NCBI RefSeq assembly: GCF_036711975.1
Contig: NC_091972.1
Span: forward strand, 29,021,001 to 29,085,000
DNA: 64,000 nucleotides
Source: Onthophagus taurus
Lineage: Eukaryota; Arthropoda; Insecta; Coleoptera; Scarabaeidae
Direction: 5' to 3'
Below, in pieces: positions 10,785-23,600 of this stretch. Under the pieces are notes generated by a model, which saw nothing but the letters and a program-made list of their open reading frames with translations, did no database searches and was not told the DNA's origin. The translations under genes were made by a program, and so were the position numbers. Each line of letters opens with the position of its first letter. Position 1 is the first letter of the stretch.

Positions 10785-13700
10785 TGTTACCGGAGATGGG
10801 AGGGACAGGAAACACGTGATGGAGTCAAACTCTCAACAACACTTAACAGGGTTTTTTATTTAAAATATTTTTTCACAAGATTAGTAGTAACGATATTTGT
10901 AATATAATATCCTCTGAGTCGAACGGCCTTCCTGTTTATCCCAGCTTGATGAATTCCAACCAATGGGGTGCGTCCGACCATTCGGCGCGGTCTTCCCAGT
11001 GTTCGAAGGGACGGTAACCATCCCCTCAACAACCCCCGACAACCCTCAAGAGCCCATCAGTTTGCTTTCTTGTCTCGGCAAGGTATGTGAGAGGGTCGTC
11101 CAGACGAGGCTACAAAGATCCGTTCAAGATCTTAACCTCATTCAGGACGAACAGTTTGGTTTCCGACCCAAACATTCGACCGTACACCAAGTACTGCGAC
11201 TTGTCGAACACATAACCGATGGCTTCAATCGAAATCAAAGCACTTGTGCTGTGTTTTTCGACGTTGCCAAAGCGTTCGACAGATTATGGCATGAAGGACT
11301 TTTGTTCAAAATGCTAGAAGCGGGCGTGCCCCTGGCGTTAGTTCAATTGATCGCGTCCTACCTTGACGATAGGAAGGCGCGCATCAAATTGAAAGGTACG
11401 CGTTCGAGAGAGCAAATCCTAACTGCAGGCGTCCCTCAGGGATCGTTGCTTTCACCGATACCCTTTTGTATCTTTGTGAGCGACCTACCCCGTTCTGAGG
11501 GCACTCAGTTAGCGATGTACGCCGACGATGTGCTAGACTACTTCGCAAAGTGGCGGGTCAAAATCAACGCTGATAAAAGTACCGCAGTACTTTTTACTTG
11601 GCGTAGAAAGAGACCCCCCGATGCGATGGTACTGCAAGGGGACGAGCTCCCCTGGCGTTCTGAAGCCAAGTATTTGGGTGTCATTCTGAACTCTAAACTA
11701 ACTTGGAAAAGTCACATCGAGTCGATGGCGAACCGGGCGAAAGCAGCTCTGGTCAATAAATCGCCGAAGTAAGTTAGATCCTCTACGGAAGATTCGACTC
11801 TACAAAGCGGTTATCAGACCTACGATGACTTACGCCTCTTCCGTCTGGGGTTACGCCGCGCACTCGCACGTGCAAACACTCCAAGTTGTTCAGAACAAGG
11901 TCCTAAGGATGGCATTTGATGCACCTTGGTTTGTCAGTAATGCGACACTGCACAATGATTCCCAGATGGTGACCATCGAGGAGTTCATTCGTGACAAGGC
12001 CAGTACCGAGTTTACACGGCTCGAAAACCACCCCAATCCCCTCCTAGCGGGATTAACGGATTACCACGTTGAACACCTTCGCCACAAACGGCCAAGGCTG
12101 CTTCTCGTCTGGCGATCCAGGAGTCCGACTGTCCTTCCCAATTCCACTTCCGATGTCAATATTAATTAGTGAAAATTTTGTAATATATTTTCCGTTTGTT
12201 TTAGGTCCGATGAAGAGGGTTAGGGAAGAAATTCCAGGTACCTCAAGAGGCCCGTCATGTTCACCGTTCACCCTCAAGAGGCCGCGCCGGGTTGTCGGGC
12301 TCGTTGTCGGCGTGGGAGGTGCCGAACGAAGATCGTTCACGTGGACCTTGGTGGCTTCCGCGGTGTTGAACCGTCTAACCCAATAAGTGTTGGTTTCGGC
12401 GGTACTGATAATGATGTGAGGTCCGTTCCAACGTGAATTGAATTCGTGGAGGAACCTCTCCTGCGTTCCGTTGCCGGTATCTATGCTCGTTCATATGGGC
12501 GCGTCGTATTCGTTCTTGTCTTCTATCTTCTCCGTTAGGGGCTTGGTTGGGTGCGGGATCTTCGGCGAACCATTCTCTAGGTTTACGGAGTCGGAGTGCA
12601 TTTTCCAGGTTTACGGAGCTCGTAACCCAATAGCATAAGAGCCGGTGTTTGTTTCGTTGCGGCATCCCTTCGAGAACGGATGTTGAATAGAGCGGTTTGC
12701 AGGTGTTTGTCCCAATTATTACGTATATGACGTAGGCATTTTTTTAAGTCCTGTTTTCGTCGTTCTGTCGGGTTGGCTTGGGGGTGGTATATCGGCGTAG
12801 TCCATTGAAGACATCCCCACCGTCGGAGTGCAGCATCCCATTCGATGGATATGAATTGTAAGCCGTTGTCGGAAAGGATAGCCCTGGGGTATCCGAATCG
12901 TGGGAATACTTCTATGTCCATTACACGGATGACGTCTGCGGTGTCCGTCCTTTGGATGGGGAACGCCTCCACCCAGCGACTGAACAAGTCTGTGATAACC
13001 AGTATGTGGCGGTTACCAGTAGTGGTAGCATTATATGGTCCCATTAGATCCACCGCAATCACATCCCAGGGTATTGTGGGCTCATGTGGCCGAAGAGGCA
13101 CACGCCCAACAGGTGCGTACGTGTTACGAACATCGTCGTCCACGTTTAGCCAGTGACGTGCTATGGCTCGTGCAGTTTCTTCCGCTCCTGGGTGAATCGC
13201 GGTACGCGAATAACACGTGCTCCTGCATGTCTGTGGGTACGACGAGTCTGTTGCCGTCATCATTTCTTCGCCAAAGCAGGCCGTCAGCAACCACGTATTC
13301 CCTTAGGATTTTTTCTTCGGTCGCGTTCGTAGAGCCGTTAGTATGTATATTATTCCACGCATGGATGAGGTCTTTTGCGTGATGATTCTTTTTCTGGTTT
13401 TCTTTAATCATGTTGGCCAGGTCCGCCACAGCTATGGCGGCGACGAAAGGTTGTTCTTCTTACGTAGCTGGTACGGTTTTGTTTCCAGGTGGTAACATTC
13501 TGTTTATGCCTCGCCGTTGTCAGTCAGTGTTTGTTGTGCCGGTTCTCTTGACAAGAAATCTGGTAATTCGTTCTTCTCGCCCGATACTTGTTCTATTCCG
13601 AAGTTGAATTCTTGCAATAATAGGGACCATCGTGTGAGTTTGGCATTTTGGTTAGAAAAAGTTTTCAGCCATAGCAAACTACGGCTTTCGGTTCGTAGTG

Positions 13701-15813
13701 TGAAAGATATCTTCTAGATAGGGTCGGACATGTTTCATGCCCCAGACTACAGCCAGGCACTCAAATTCGTTTGCATGGTACTTCTCTTGCGTCGGATTAA
13801 GTCGAGCGCTCGCAAAACCGATGATTTCTCTCTGGTTCTCCTCTTCCTGGTATAAGACCGCTGCGATCCCTTTGGCGCTGGCGTCTGTTTGTAAGACGAA
13901 TCGTTTTTTGAAGTTCGGACGATGGAGGTGGAGGGGTTTTTCCAAGTTCCTTTTAATGTTTTGGAATCCTTCTTCGGTTTCGGAGGTTCATTTGAAAGGC
14001 TTATTGCCATGGAGTAAATCTGTCAGGGGTTGAAGAATTTCGGCACATCGGCGTATGAATTATCGTAACCAACCGCAGAGACCCAAGAAGCTTCTCAGTT
14101 GTTTCTTTGTGCTGGGTTGTGTGGAATTATTGATTCCTTCCACGTAACAGTCAAGGGCTCGATACCACCAGGGACGATGCGGTGGCCGACATATTCTATC
14201 GTCGTCTTCCCAAGTTGACACTTTTCTGGTGAGATATGCAAATCGTGGATATGCAATTTTTCGAAAACCAGATGTTGTGAAGTACGTGTTCTTCCCAGCT
14301 CTTGCTGTATATGATGACATCCGTCGAGGTAGACGAATGCAAACTTCCTGAGATACCCTGGTAGCACTTCCCTCGTTATTACATTCTGGAAGGTGGCCGG
14401 CGCATTCTTGAGGCCAAAACGCATCACCTTAAACTGATATGTTGCCCCGTCTGGTGTGGTGAACTCTGTTAGGTGTTTGGATCCTTTTGCCATCGGGATC
14501 TGCCAATATCCGGATTTCAAATCCAACACGGAGAACACTGTAGCTCTGCTGAGGTCTCGCAGTGCTTCAGATATGATAGGAAGGGCCGATGATTCATCTT
14601 TAGTTTGCGAATTTAATTTTCGATAATCCACGCAAAATCTCGCGGCTCCGTCTTTTTTCTTTACTATTACCATCGGTGATGAATAATTCGACTGGCTGGG
14701 TTCGATAATGCCTTCCTCCAGCATCCTTTCCACCTCCCGGGCAATGATTTCCTTGGTCTGTGTAGGATAGCGATACGGGGGTGATTGGAAAGGTTTCGAG
14801 TAGAATATCAGTTTTAATTTGTGTTGTGTTGATCCTGTAGTCGTCCCGATGTTGTTGGAAAAGAGGTTTCCGAATCTCTTTATTGTGTTTTCTAACTGTT
14901 GTTTGTATTTTTCTTGTGATATTGATTCGGTCCGTGGGAATCTTGTTGGTGATAGCTTGGGAAGTTGTCCAAAAAATGTTTGTCTTTGCTTCCTTCCAGC
15001 GTAAAGACATCTTAGCTGGAAATCCAACAGCACTCCCTCACGAAGAAGCCAGGGTTCGCCGAGAATGATGGGGTGTGACAGTTGCGGGACCACCAGAAAT
15101 TCTTCAGTAAATTCAACGTTGTCGATTGAAAATCTGACGGTTATCGAGTCCAGGATTTCGAGTTTGCTGTTGGGGTCTGCTAGTTTTGCTTGATAATTCT
15201 CTTTTAGGTAGCTACCAACGATATCAATAGCAATGAAATTGGCGGTTGCCCCTGAATCTACAAGAGCCGTGGTTTGCTTGTTGTTGATGTGTACGCATAG
15301 GGTTGCTTTCAGGTGGCTGCGATCGCTCTGTCCTTCCAGCCCTATCAATGGGTTGATGATGTTTGTCGAGTTCATCTTGTTGACGACAGGTTCCGCTGTT
15401 TGCATATTCGGGTTCATCGTAGGGGTAGGTTCCTCTTCTTCGGAAGAGCTGCTTGGTGCTTCTCGGTACGTTATTGAGCGGGATTGATCCGCAATACGTA
15501 AACTTCTTCTGAATTATGAGGTAGAAATTTTCGGCATCAGTGCAGAGGAACGTTGGGCGCCAATTGTTACCGAAGATGAGGGGGAGAGGAAACACGTGAT
15601 GGAGTCAAACTCTCAAAAACACTTAACTTGGTTTTTTGTTTACAATATTTTTTTTACACAAGATTAATATAGCAACGATATTTGTCATCTAATGTCCTCT
15701 GAGTCGAACGACCTTCCTTTTTATCTCAGCTCCATGAATGCCCACCAATGGGGTGCGTCCGACCATTCGGCGCGGTCTTCCCAGTGTTGGAAGGGATGGT
15801 AACCATGGTAACA
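10785..15813 (-). mobile_element. Gypsy-family LTR retrotransposon fossil 1
   Basis: It is bounded by LTRs of about 240-250 bp (left about 10785-11020, right 15565-15813) starting TGTTACC and ending GGTAACA, with the 4-bp duplication TGTT outside both ends. A primer-site-like TGGCGCCCAAC adjoins the right (5') LTR. On the minus strand the order is aspartic protease and RT (15417-14095), RNase H (about 13945-13679) and integrase (about 13290-12583), the Ty3/Gypsy order; no gag was recognised. The element is broken, with roughly half a dozen breaks. By eye the two LTRs differ at about one site in ten, so it is fairly old. A LINE fragment (11053-12269) is inserted beside the left LTR. Confidence 0.85.
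11053..12269 (+). mobile_element. LINE fragment of the same Jockey family nested in Gypsy fossil 1 (copy E)
   Basis: This is a 5'-truncated piece of ORF2 from SLLSCLGKVCERVV through the RT core to RPRLLLVW, plus 3' UTR and two GTTCACC repeats. It is flanked by ACCCTCAAGAG at 11042-11052 and 12270-12280, a target duplication. Relative to the intact ORF2 it lacks 23 residues just after YADDV and has a 14-nt deletion after ALVN that shifts the frame. It reads through the old stop into WRSRSP. It is more diverged than the other copies, so it is an older insertion of the family. Confidence 0.88.
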
Positions 15814-16060
15814 TGTTTGACGGTTCGGATGCCATGTTTCTGAAGAAGTGTTTTTCTTAAATTTAACTTAACAAAAAAAATTTCACTACGAATCGTAGTC
15901 GCATAGATATGCTAAAATAGCCAACCCAAAAATTCCAAAATGTCGAACTAATAACTTAGCAAAAATTCACTCACACTTCTTCTCTTTACGAAGTCTGGTG
16001 ATAAAGAGGAAGACCTCTCGCTAAAATCTTTCCAAAACCGGTACTAAAAAAAAAGTAGAA

Positions 16061-16877
16061 AAATTAAAGATCCGTCAATATCCTTTAAAATCGATGATTT
16101 TTTTTTTAACCGATGTGAAATTGCCTGAAAAACACGTTAAAAATAAAAATGATTGCCGGAAAAGTGTCAAAGTGACCGAAAAATCACTTTAAAATTTCGA
16201 CGTGACGTCACGTTTTGTGACGTCACGTTATTTTTAACAACAGTACTGTTAACAGTAGTCCAAGACAATGTTTTTTTCCGCATCCACGGGCACAACACGA
16301 ATAAAGTAAGTAAAAATTAAATAATTTTTTCAAATTTAATGTAAGAATTAACAACTTTTGGACGCACAACGACTAAAACGTCCTTATTTACCATCTACCT
16401 GCTCGTGTGGATCTGTTTCTTTTACAACCCTCCCTTACCCCGAACCCAACCCGACATTTAAGAATCTCTATCTCAAATTCTAATACCTACACAAAATTCT
16501 GAAATAAATCAGTATATTAGGTGGATCCGAATGTAACGTTTTTTTTTCAACAAGACCATACCAATATTTGACCCACACCCTTTTAACGTATTTCAACCGA
16601 AAAATGCGTTGTAAAAAACCTGTTAATTCTTTTATAAATTTGGTGAAAATTATTTGATTTTGAATTTTATCAGATTAATGTTATATGATTGGCTGTAAAA
16701 AGAAGTAAACGATTGGTTCTACCGTTGGTGATGCCGAGATATGTGGTTAGCATTGCTGATGACGTCACAAAACGTGACGTTACAGCGAAACTTTTAAATT
16801 GCGTGAATAATACACGCAATTTCACATCGGTTAAAAAAAAATCGTCGATTTTTAAAGATATTGACGGATCTTTAATT
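16061..16877. repeat. MITE-like element with inverted ends
   Basis: The left arm at about 16061-16124 (AAAGATCCGTCAATATC, then AACCGATGTGAAATTGC) is mirrored at 16816-16877. Inner inverted words built on GTGACGTCAC at 16,201-16,228 are mirrored near 16,757-16,785. There are no coding motifs. Words inside it (CGCACAACGACTA, TTTACCATCTACCTG) recur in the H4-H2A spacer. Confidence 0.6.
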
Positions 16878-17538
16878 ATGCCAAAGCAATCTCTATAATT
16901 AAATTCGCGAATCCTTGTCGTGATTGTACTCCAAGTACTCCAACTCTGTCTCCGACCGTCAAGAAGGAATATAGTTATTTGCGAAAGCTTCCGAAAGCAT
17001 TGTAACGACCGTAATAACGGTCGTTTCTTTCCACGTAGTTTTAGTACAAAGTTTTATTTTGAATTTTTTGTTAATCGATGGGAAATGACCTAAATATGCC
17101 GTTAGAGTGACGTTATAAATGTGCGGATAAGTGAAGAGCTTACGGAAAGTGTAATTAAAAGTTTCGATTTGATGTCACACACACAACACCAACCAATCCG
17201 GTAAGTAAAAAATGAAATAATTTTCTCAAAATTAATAAAAGAATTAACAATTTGTTCATGTTACAACGCATATTTTCGTGTGAAATGCCCCTGTTCCTTT
17301 GGTTTTCAACGCACAACAAGTGATTACCATATTATTAAAAGGAAATCAGGTTCAATTTTATTGTATTGTCCTACGATGCTGACAAAGCAGCAAAAAGGAT
17401 ATACATAAATCGGTCAAAACTGAATAACAATTAATTAATATAGTAATTTCCGCCGTCCGCGTGTGTCGTCTCAAATCGCCGACACCCGATACACGATTTA
17501 CTATTAAGTTTCTTTTTTGATGTTTTTTGAAGAACTTA

Positions 17539-17556
17539 AATGGCGCAGTCAGCAGG
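17539..17556 (+). other. Primer-site-like word of an old retroelement leader
   Basis: TGGCGCAGTCAGCAGG follows an AT-rich stretch (17,440-17,537) and resembles the tRNA primer site next to the 5' LTR of many insect Gypsy elements. No matching second LTR or coding region was found in this orientation, so this is a weak call on a fossil. Confidence 0.3.
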
Positions 17557-17663
17557 TCATACGGTAAACGCGTGTGATCTTCTGTTATGTCTCAAATCGA
17601 TCCAATAAACGGACGTTCGCGGTAAACTTAGAAGTTAATTATTACTGAATTTTACGAAAACAA

Positions 17664-17809
17664 ACCGACCAGCCGAGGAAAAAGCTCCAATCGTCTAATT
17701 CCTGGACAACGTACCGACCAGCCGAGGTAGAAGCTCCAATTACCGAATCCCTGGACAACGAACCGACCAGCCGAGGAAGAAGCTCCAATTGCTGAATCCC
17801 TGGACAACG
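17664..17809. repeat. 49-bp minisatellite, three units
   Basis: ACCGACCAGCCGAGG starts at 17664, 17713 and 17762, each followed by AAGCTCCAATT-type and CCCTGGACAACG words. The period is 49 bp with a few differences between units. It lies just inside the retroelement-leader-like sequence, a common place for such arrays. Confidence 0.85.
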
Positions 17810-18231
17810 CAGAACCGGCCGAAGAGTTGCATACATCTAAAATTGGCTATCAATTCCCGGGACTACAGAAGCAAGACAGAACAAATGAGAATCATCATAA
17901 TTTTACTATCGTAAGTACTTTCTGCAATCCTTATTCTTAATAGAGGAATACCTACCGACAGTACCACGAAGCTCGAATGAAGTAAGAATTACGCGATTAC
18001 TTATGATTTTCATGGGAAAATTACGTGCTCAAAGCACGCGAGGCAGTGGACGCAAATAAGATGCCCACGTTTTGGCCCGAATTAAAGAACATACTCGAAT
18101 TTGTTTAGTTTCGCAGTAGCGTTTAACCTCAGGAATAAAGTGGCAATCAAACCAGTTTTCGAAGATAGACGTTGTCATCCAAGCCTTATTATAGGATTTG
18201 ATTTCCAAATTACGAGCAAGCCAGTTTTACA

Positions 18232-18474
18232 CTAATTTTTTAAAGCTCTTGGATTTTCCGATCGGTAAATTAAAAGAGGCTTTAACTTACAGCCACTTCT
18301 GTGGTGCATTCGAACTTCTGTAGTTGCATTCGCAACAACCATCACGGTCAAACGGTCTTTAGACGTATTGAAACCTGGAAATGTTTTTTGCTCGCGAGCT
18401 ATAAATGTTCCTTTAGGCATCTTTTTCCAAAATAACGTTGAATTTGGTTTGGCTCGTGTAACCACCTTCCTCAA
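18232..18474 (-). pseudogene. Tigger/pogo-like transposase fragment
   Basis: Eighty codons on the minus strand read NSTLFWKKMPKGTFIARE, PGFNTSKDRLTVMVVANAT and LKPLLIYRSENPRALKN. This is the signature central DDE region of Tigger-type (CENP-B-like) transposases. It is a fragment only: no first Asp context, no C-terminus and no terminal repeats are seen. One insertion-like stretch (TEVRMHHRSG) interrupts the usual GDFKLKP word. Confidence 0.85.
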
Positions 18475-18559
18475 TCAAACTTTTTAATTGAACTAAAATT
18501 AGAACTAAAGATTAAAACTTCTGTAAAAACTTGATGCACAGGTCATCTCTTCTAACGTC

Positions 18560-19060
18560 CAGTGCAGAAAAGTTGTGACGTTGCATCAGGGATGCGTAAT
18601 CCGTTCGACAATCCCGGTATGATCCAACCAAGCGTATCTCTCCAATGTAAGTCTATGACACTCATATTGTCTATACAAAGGTCAAAAACGGGGACTTGTA
18701 CACACAGTGATGTCAGAAAACGCACGCGAGGTGCGTAAAACTAAACGAAGCATCTTCGCTGCAGAAGATTCAATATCTTCAATGTGCGGCACAAAAGACA
18801 ATTTGCGGTCATAAGTAATTCCCAGATCTTTGATTGTAGATAGTTTCTCAAGAAGAACATCTTTTATGTAATAAGAAGCCATCTAAGAGGAGACAGCTTG
18901 CGTATAAAACTAACGGCACCGCACTTATTGGCATTAATCTTTAGTTGATAATAGTTACACAATTCCACCAAGATGTCCAAGTCCGACTGTAGACTGACAA
19001 CATCACCAGGAGCTGAGCCTAAAGCACCAAGTTTATAGATATCTCAGTAACCACCGCGAG
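18560..19060 (-). pseudogene. LINE reverse-transcriptase C-terminal fragment
   Basis: On the minus strand, LDILVELCNYYQLKINANKCGAV (in two overlapping pieces) and then IKDLGITYDRKLSFVPHIEDI match the region after YADD in non-LTR retrotransposon RTs. It is broken into at least two frames, with no 3' end recognised. Its sequence is unrelated to the Jockey family here at the level visible by eye. Confidence 0.65.
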
Positions 19061-19213
19061 ATTGGTAAGCGTTGAACAACGCTTGCAAACACAGATGTTA
19101 TTTTCGTTATTATTGTAGTACTTTTTAAGTCATTAACTTGTGATGTCTCTATAAAATTAGACAAGTAATCAACAATTACTATAAAGTTTTTGTTACAGTA
19201 GTCAAAAATAGCT

Positions 19214-19671
19214 ATAATATTTGATTAAATTTTGATTTTAAAAATCACTAACTGTACTTTTATACTGGTTTATTATAAAAATATTTCGCTTTACATGTTT
19301 CGACTAATTAGTCATCTTCAGAAGCGTTGTCGTAATACAAGAAATGGAGTCTAAAAACTTCGTATGAAAGTAGAAAAAGTAGATATGGTCAGCACATCAA
19401 ACAAGGCGATATTCAAACAATAATTGTAAATATTAATTTAAAAAACTATATAACTAACATGTTAAAAATGTAAAATGTAAAGTTTAAAAATTAAAAACGA
19501 CGTTACATGAAAAACGTTACAAAAATAAAAATGAAAATCACGCGTTGTATTACGACAACGCTTCTGAAGATGACTAATTAGTCGAAACATGTAAAGCGAA
19601 ATATTTTTATAATAAACCAGTATAAAAGTACAGTTAGTGATTTTTAAAATCAAAATTTATTCAAATATTAT
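19214..19671. repeat. Foldback element with 127-bp inverted arms
   Basis: The arms 19214-19340 and 19545-19671 are near-perfect complements around a 204-bp AT-rich centre. They include CTTCAGAAGCG and GTTTCGACTAATTAGTC. The CTGAAGATGAC...CGAAAC motif resembles terminal repeats of Penelope-like elements (compare 33,487-33,520), so it may be an inverted pair of such repeats. No coding sequence is present. Confidence 0.8.
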
Positions 19672-20609
19672 TCACATTTACTGGTAAAATGGATTTTACT
19701 ATTAACATTGATCAAAAAATGCCATGGAAGTTTAGGTGTTTCTCTCAAAATTAACTTAGATTTCTGTTTGTTATCTTTATATTTATTGCAAATATCACAT
19801 TTGTCAATATATTATTCTATGTCTTTGTTAATTTTTAACCAATAAATTGTGTTAAGAGCACGATTTTTCATTCTTTCTTTTCCTGGATGACCACTATGTA
19901 GTTTTTCTAACATAATCTTTCTAAGACTGTTTGGTATTAAGATTCTGTCATCTTTAAAAATTAGATTTTTACATATGGTCAAAGTTTGTTTAATGTCAAA
20001 GTAAGGTTGCATTTCTTTAGGTAAAGTTGCTCTGTATCTTGGAAAACCTTTGATTATCCAATTTCTTAATGTTATTATAATTTTATCTGTCTCACCTTCA
20101 GTTGTAATTAAATTACAATTTTTTTGTGTTACTGGTAGATTTTCAACTAATAAGTTAACTTGCAGTTCAATTGGTTCTTCTAATATCATCTGATTATCTA
20201 CATGTAAATATTTCCCTGGAACGTGTACCATTTTAAATGTGTATGGTTGAAGTTTAAGCATCAATCTTTGCAATCTTGAAGTTAATTTGTATAATGGTTT
20301 CTCACATAATGGCTTATGATCCGTTTCGATTATTATATTTTGTCCATAAATATATTGTTTAAATTTTTCACAGCCAAAGACTACCTAATAATTTTTTTTC
20401 AATTTGAGCATATCTTTGCTGTGCTTCAGTCAAAGCTTTTGATGCAAAAGCAACTATTGTTAACGATGTTTATTGTTTTGCATAATACATGCGCCTAATC
20501 CTTTAGAACTAGCGTCTACTGATAAAGTAACTTTATCTTTCAGGTTGAAAAGTTTCAATTGTGGAGAATTTATTATTTTATTTTTTAAATCATTTAGATC
20601 TTTTTCTAA

Positions 20610-23600
20610 CAAGGGAAGTGTCACAACTGTGTCTCACCGATTTCGATGCAATTTGGTACAGTCATAGAATGGGCCAAAATAAGGTTCGTACATTTTTTTA
20701 TACGTGCGGTAAAAGCCCCTGGGGCGAGTTATAGGGGTTGAAAGTTTGGAGAAAAAGTACGTTTTCACTTATATTTTAAAAATGAAAAGTGCTATCAAAA
20801 TTTGGTAAATTGTAACTGATATTCATTTTAAAAGAGCTTTCTTTTGATGTATCACACATATACCAGAGGGTTAAGAAGGGCGAACTACCCCTATTTTTTT
20901 GGAATTATTTAAAAACCACCCTATCGATTTTGGCGGCATTAAGTATACTTCCAGCACGTTCAAAAATATTAGTTAAGGGTTTTTTCCCATTCGCTCTAGA
21001 TCATCCCCAGCGAAGTTACGGGGGTTAACATGTAACCACTTTTCGTAAGAATGATGTGATAAAATTGTCAGGTATTTTGAAAATACTTTAACAAAACCGT
21101 AAATTAGTCGCACAATAAAATGTTTAATGTAAAATAAGGCATAATACACCATTTAGGGGTGGTTGGGGTTAACCACCCCCTTAAAAATTAATTCTATCCC
21201 GGGCATTACTTGTTGATTACGGCGAAATTTGGTACTGTGTTTGTTTTATATAGTTTATTAGTTTATTTTTATTCTACATAATGTTGCCAAAAATACACCT
21301 ACCAAAAAAATTTTGGCACAATATTTGTTTTTTTAGTGCCGCTTGCTAAAGGTCATTTCTCAAAATAGTTTTTTCTAGTATAAAAGAACGTGTGCCCAGT
21401 GGGTAGATTTTAGTTTCAGAGCAACTGACAGAAGCAATGGTTACAATAAACCCAATAAACGTTTTAAATTTGCTAATGACAGTTTTTACTGTTATGAATA
21501 TTCCCCAGACTCCTGTAAATGAAGCAGAAGTTAGTTTAAAAGAAAATATACAGCGTATTTTAATGGAAAGTATGGAAGACTACAATATGCAAATTGAAGA
21601 CGAAACTGTATTAATTTTCGATTCATCCAATGGCATCAATGACGGTCAGCAAATTATTGAAGACCAGGATACAACTGACAGGTTTGTAGAAGATACTGAT
21701 GCTCATTGTCCATTGAAGGATGACATCGACTACGAGTACAAATTAGAGGCGGTAAATTACTGGACAAGTGGGAAGAAAGGTTATTTGAAACTAGAAACCG
21801 TAAAAAACAAATACCGAAAAGTAACGTCAAAGACCCAATTGCACAGATGGTCTAAATATATTGAAGAAAGAGGGACATACAAAGAAAAATTAGCAGAAAT
21901 TACCGAATTTGTAATTAATCAAGCGAGAGCCGCCGTAGATAATAAATTGCCACTACATGATATTGATATACGCAGATGGGCTATACAAGCTAGAAATGAA
22001 AAGAATTTATCTCCTCAACTGTTCAAAGCATCTCATAGCTGGGTGCAACGTTTTAAGAAAGCAAATCGGTTAGTAAGCCGAAAAATAACAAAATTTCTAT
22101 CCCAAAAACAAATTGGAAATGTTGATCGAGTAAAAACTTTAGCAAAAGATTTCGTTAAAGAGGCAAAGCTACAAATCCAAATATATGGACCTGAAAACAC
22201 CTACAATTCGGATCAGAGCGGTTTTAACTTGGAATTCCATTCGGGAAGAACATTAAGCGATTTAGGAGTTAAAACCGTAGAAAGTGTGGTCCAGTCGGTG
22301 TCATCTACAACGCACAGTTACACAATTCAACCCGTAATATCTGCTGATGGGAAACTTCTTTCTCCACTTTTTATTGTTTTAAAAGAACCCTCTGGCAGCT
22401 TTGGACCGAGGGTAGCAAATACAATGTTTAAAGCAGACAATATATACGTTTTGGCATCAAAATCTGGAAAGTTAACTTCAGAACACATGAAAAATTGGCT
22501 CCAAAATGTATATTTTCCAAATACTGGTTCTAAATCATTATTATTATTAGATTCTTGGAGTGGCCATTGTCCTGAAGTTATTAGTGAAATAACTCCATCA
22601 GGTACTAATTTTAAACATTTATCTATACCTGCAGGGACAACAGGTCAAATACAGCCCCTAGATGTATTTGGTTTCAGAATATGGAAAAATTTTATTAGAA
22701 GATTCTCTGATCAGATTATTCTTTACCAGTATGATGTCAATTTACATCAGAGGGATAACATATTAAAATTGCAATCGTTGACGCATAACCAGTTGGCTTC
22801 CCCTCGGTTTATAAATGTTTTTAAATACGCATGGTTTGCAAGTGGCTATATAGAGGAGAGACCAGACCATTTTGAAAATCCCGTGGAAGTTTGCTTTTCG
22901 AGTGAGAAGCCAACGTGTGATATCTGTGGGGATATAGCGGTCATAACATGTGCATGGTGTAAAAAATCCTTATGTTTAAAACATTTTTTCCACGACTTTC
23001 ATTTTTGCCAACACTACGTAGAATAAAAATAAATTTAATATTGAAAATTAATATAATACATAAAAAACGTCAATTAGTAATGTAGAATAAACTTCTTTGG
23101 TATATTGAACTATTTTTTTTGTCAGTTGCTTTTTAACTCATAAATAAATAAAATATCTTATTTATCTAGTAGTTTTATATTTATTATTTAAAGAAAATGA
23201 GGGTAGTTTACCTCGTGGAACATCGATAGATAGATTTTTAAAAAACAATACCACAGTTACGATGGCAGTTTTCATCTTCGAGGTATAAACAAAAAACTAC
23301 CCCTAATTTGTAACCCTTATAACCATTTTCAAAAATTTTTACTTCAAATATAAAACAAACACAGTACCAAATTTCGCCGTAATCGACAAATAACGCCCGG
23401 GATAGAATTAATTTTTAAGGGGGTGGATAACCCCAACAACCCCTATATGGTGTATTATGCCTTATTTTACACTAAACATTTTATTGTGCGACTAATTTAC
23501 GGTTTTGTTTAAAGTATTTTCAAAATACCTGACAATTTTATCACATCATTCTTACGAAAAGTGCTTACATGTTAACCCCCGTAACTTCGCTGGGGTTGAT

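Larger units (their letters stand above)
15814..19213. other. Transposon-scrap region between Gypsy fossil 1 and a foldback element
   Basis: There is no intact gene. Near 15,814-15,850 the words GACGGTTCGGATGCCATG match (inverted) the tail of the Penelope-like element at 33,490-33,525, so Gypsy fossil 1 probably landed in an old Penelope terminal repeat. The rest holds the MITE-like inverted repeat, minisatellite, Tigger scrap and LINE scrap listed separately, in AT-rich filler. Confidence 0.5.
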
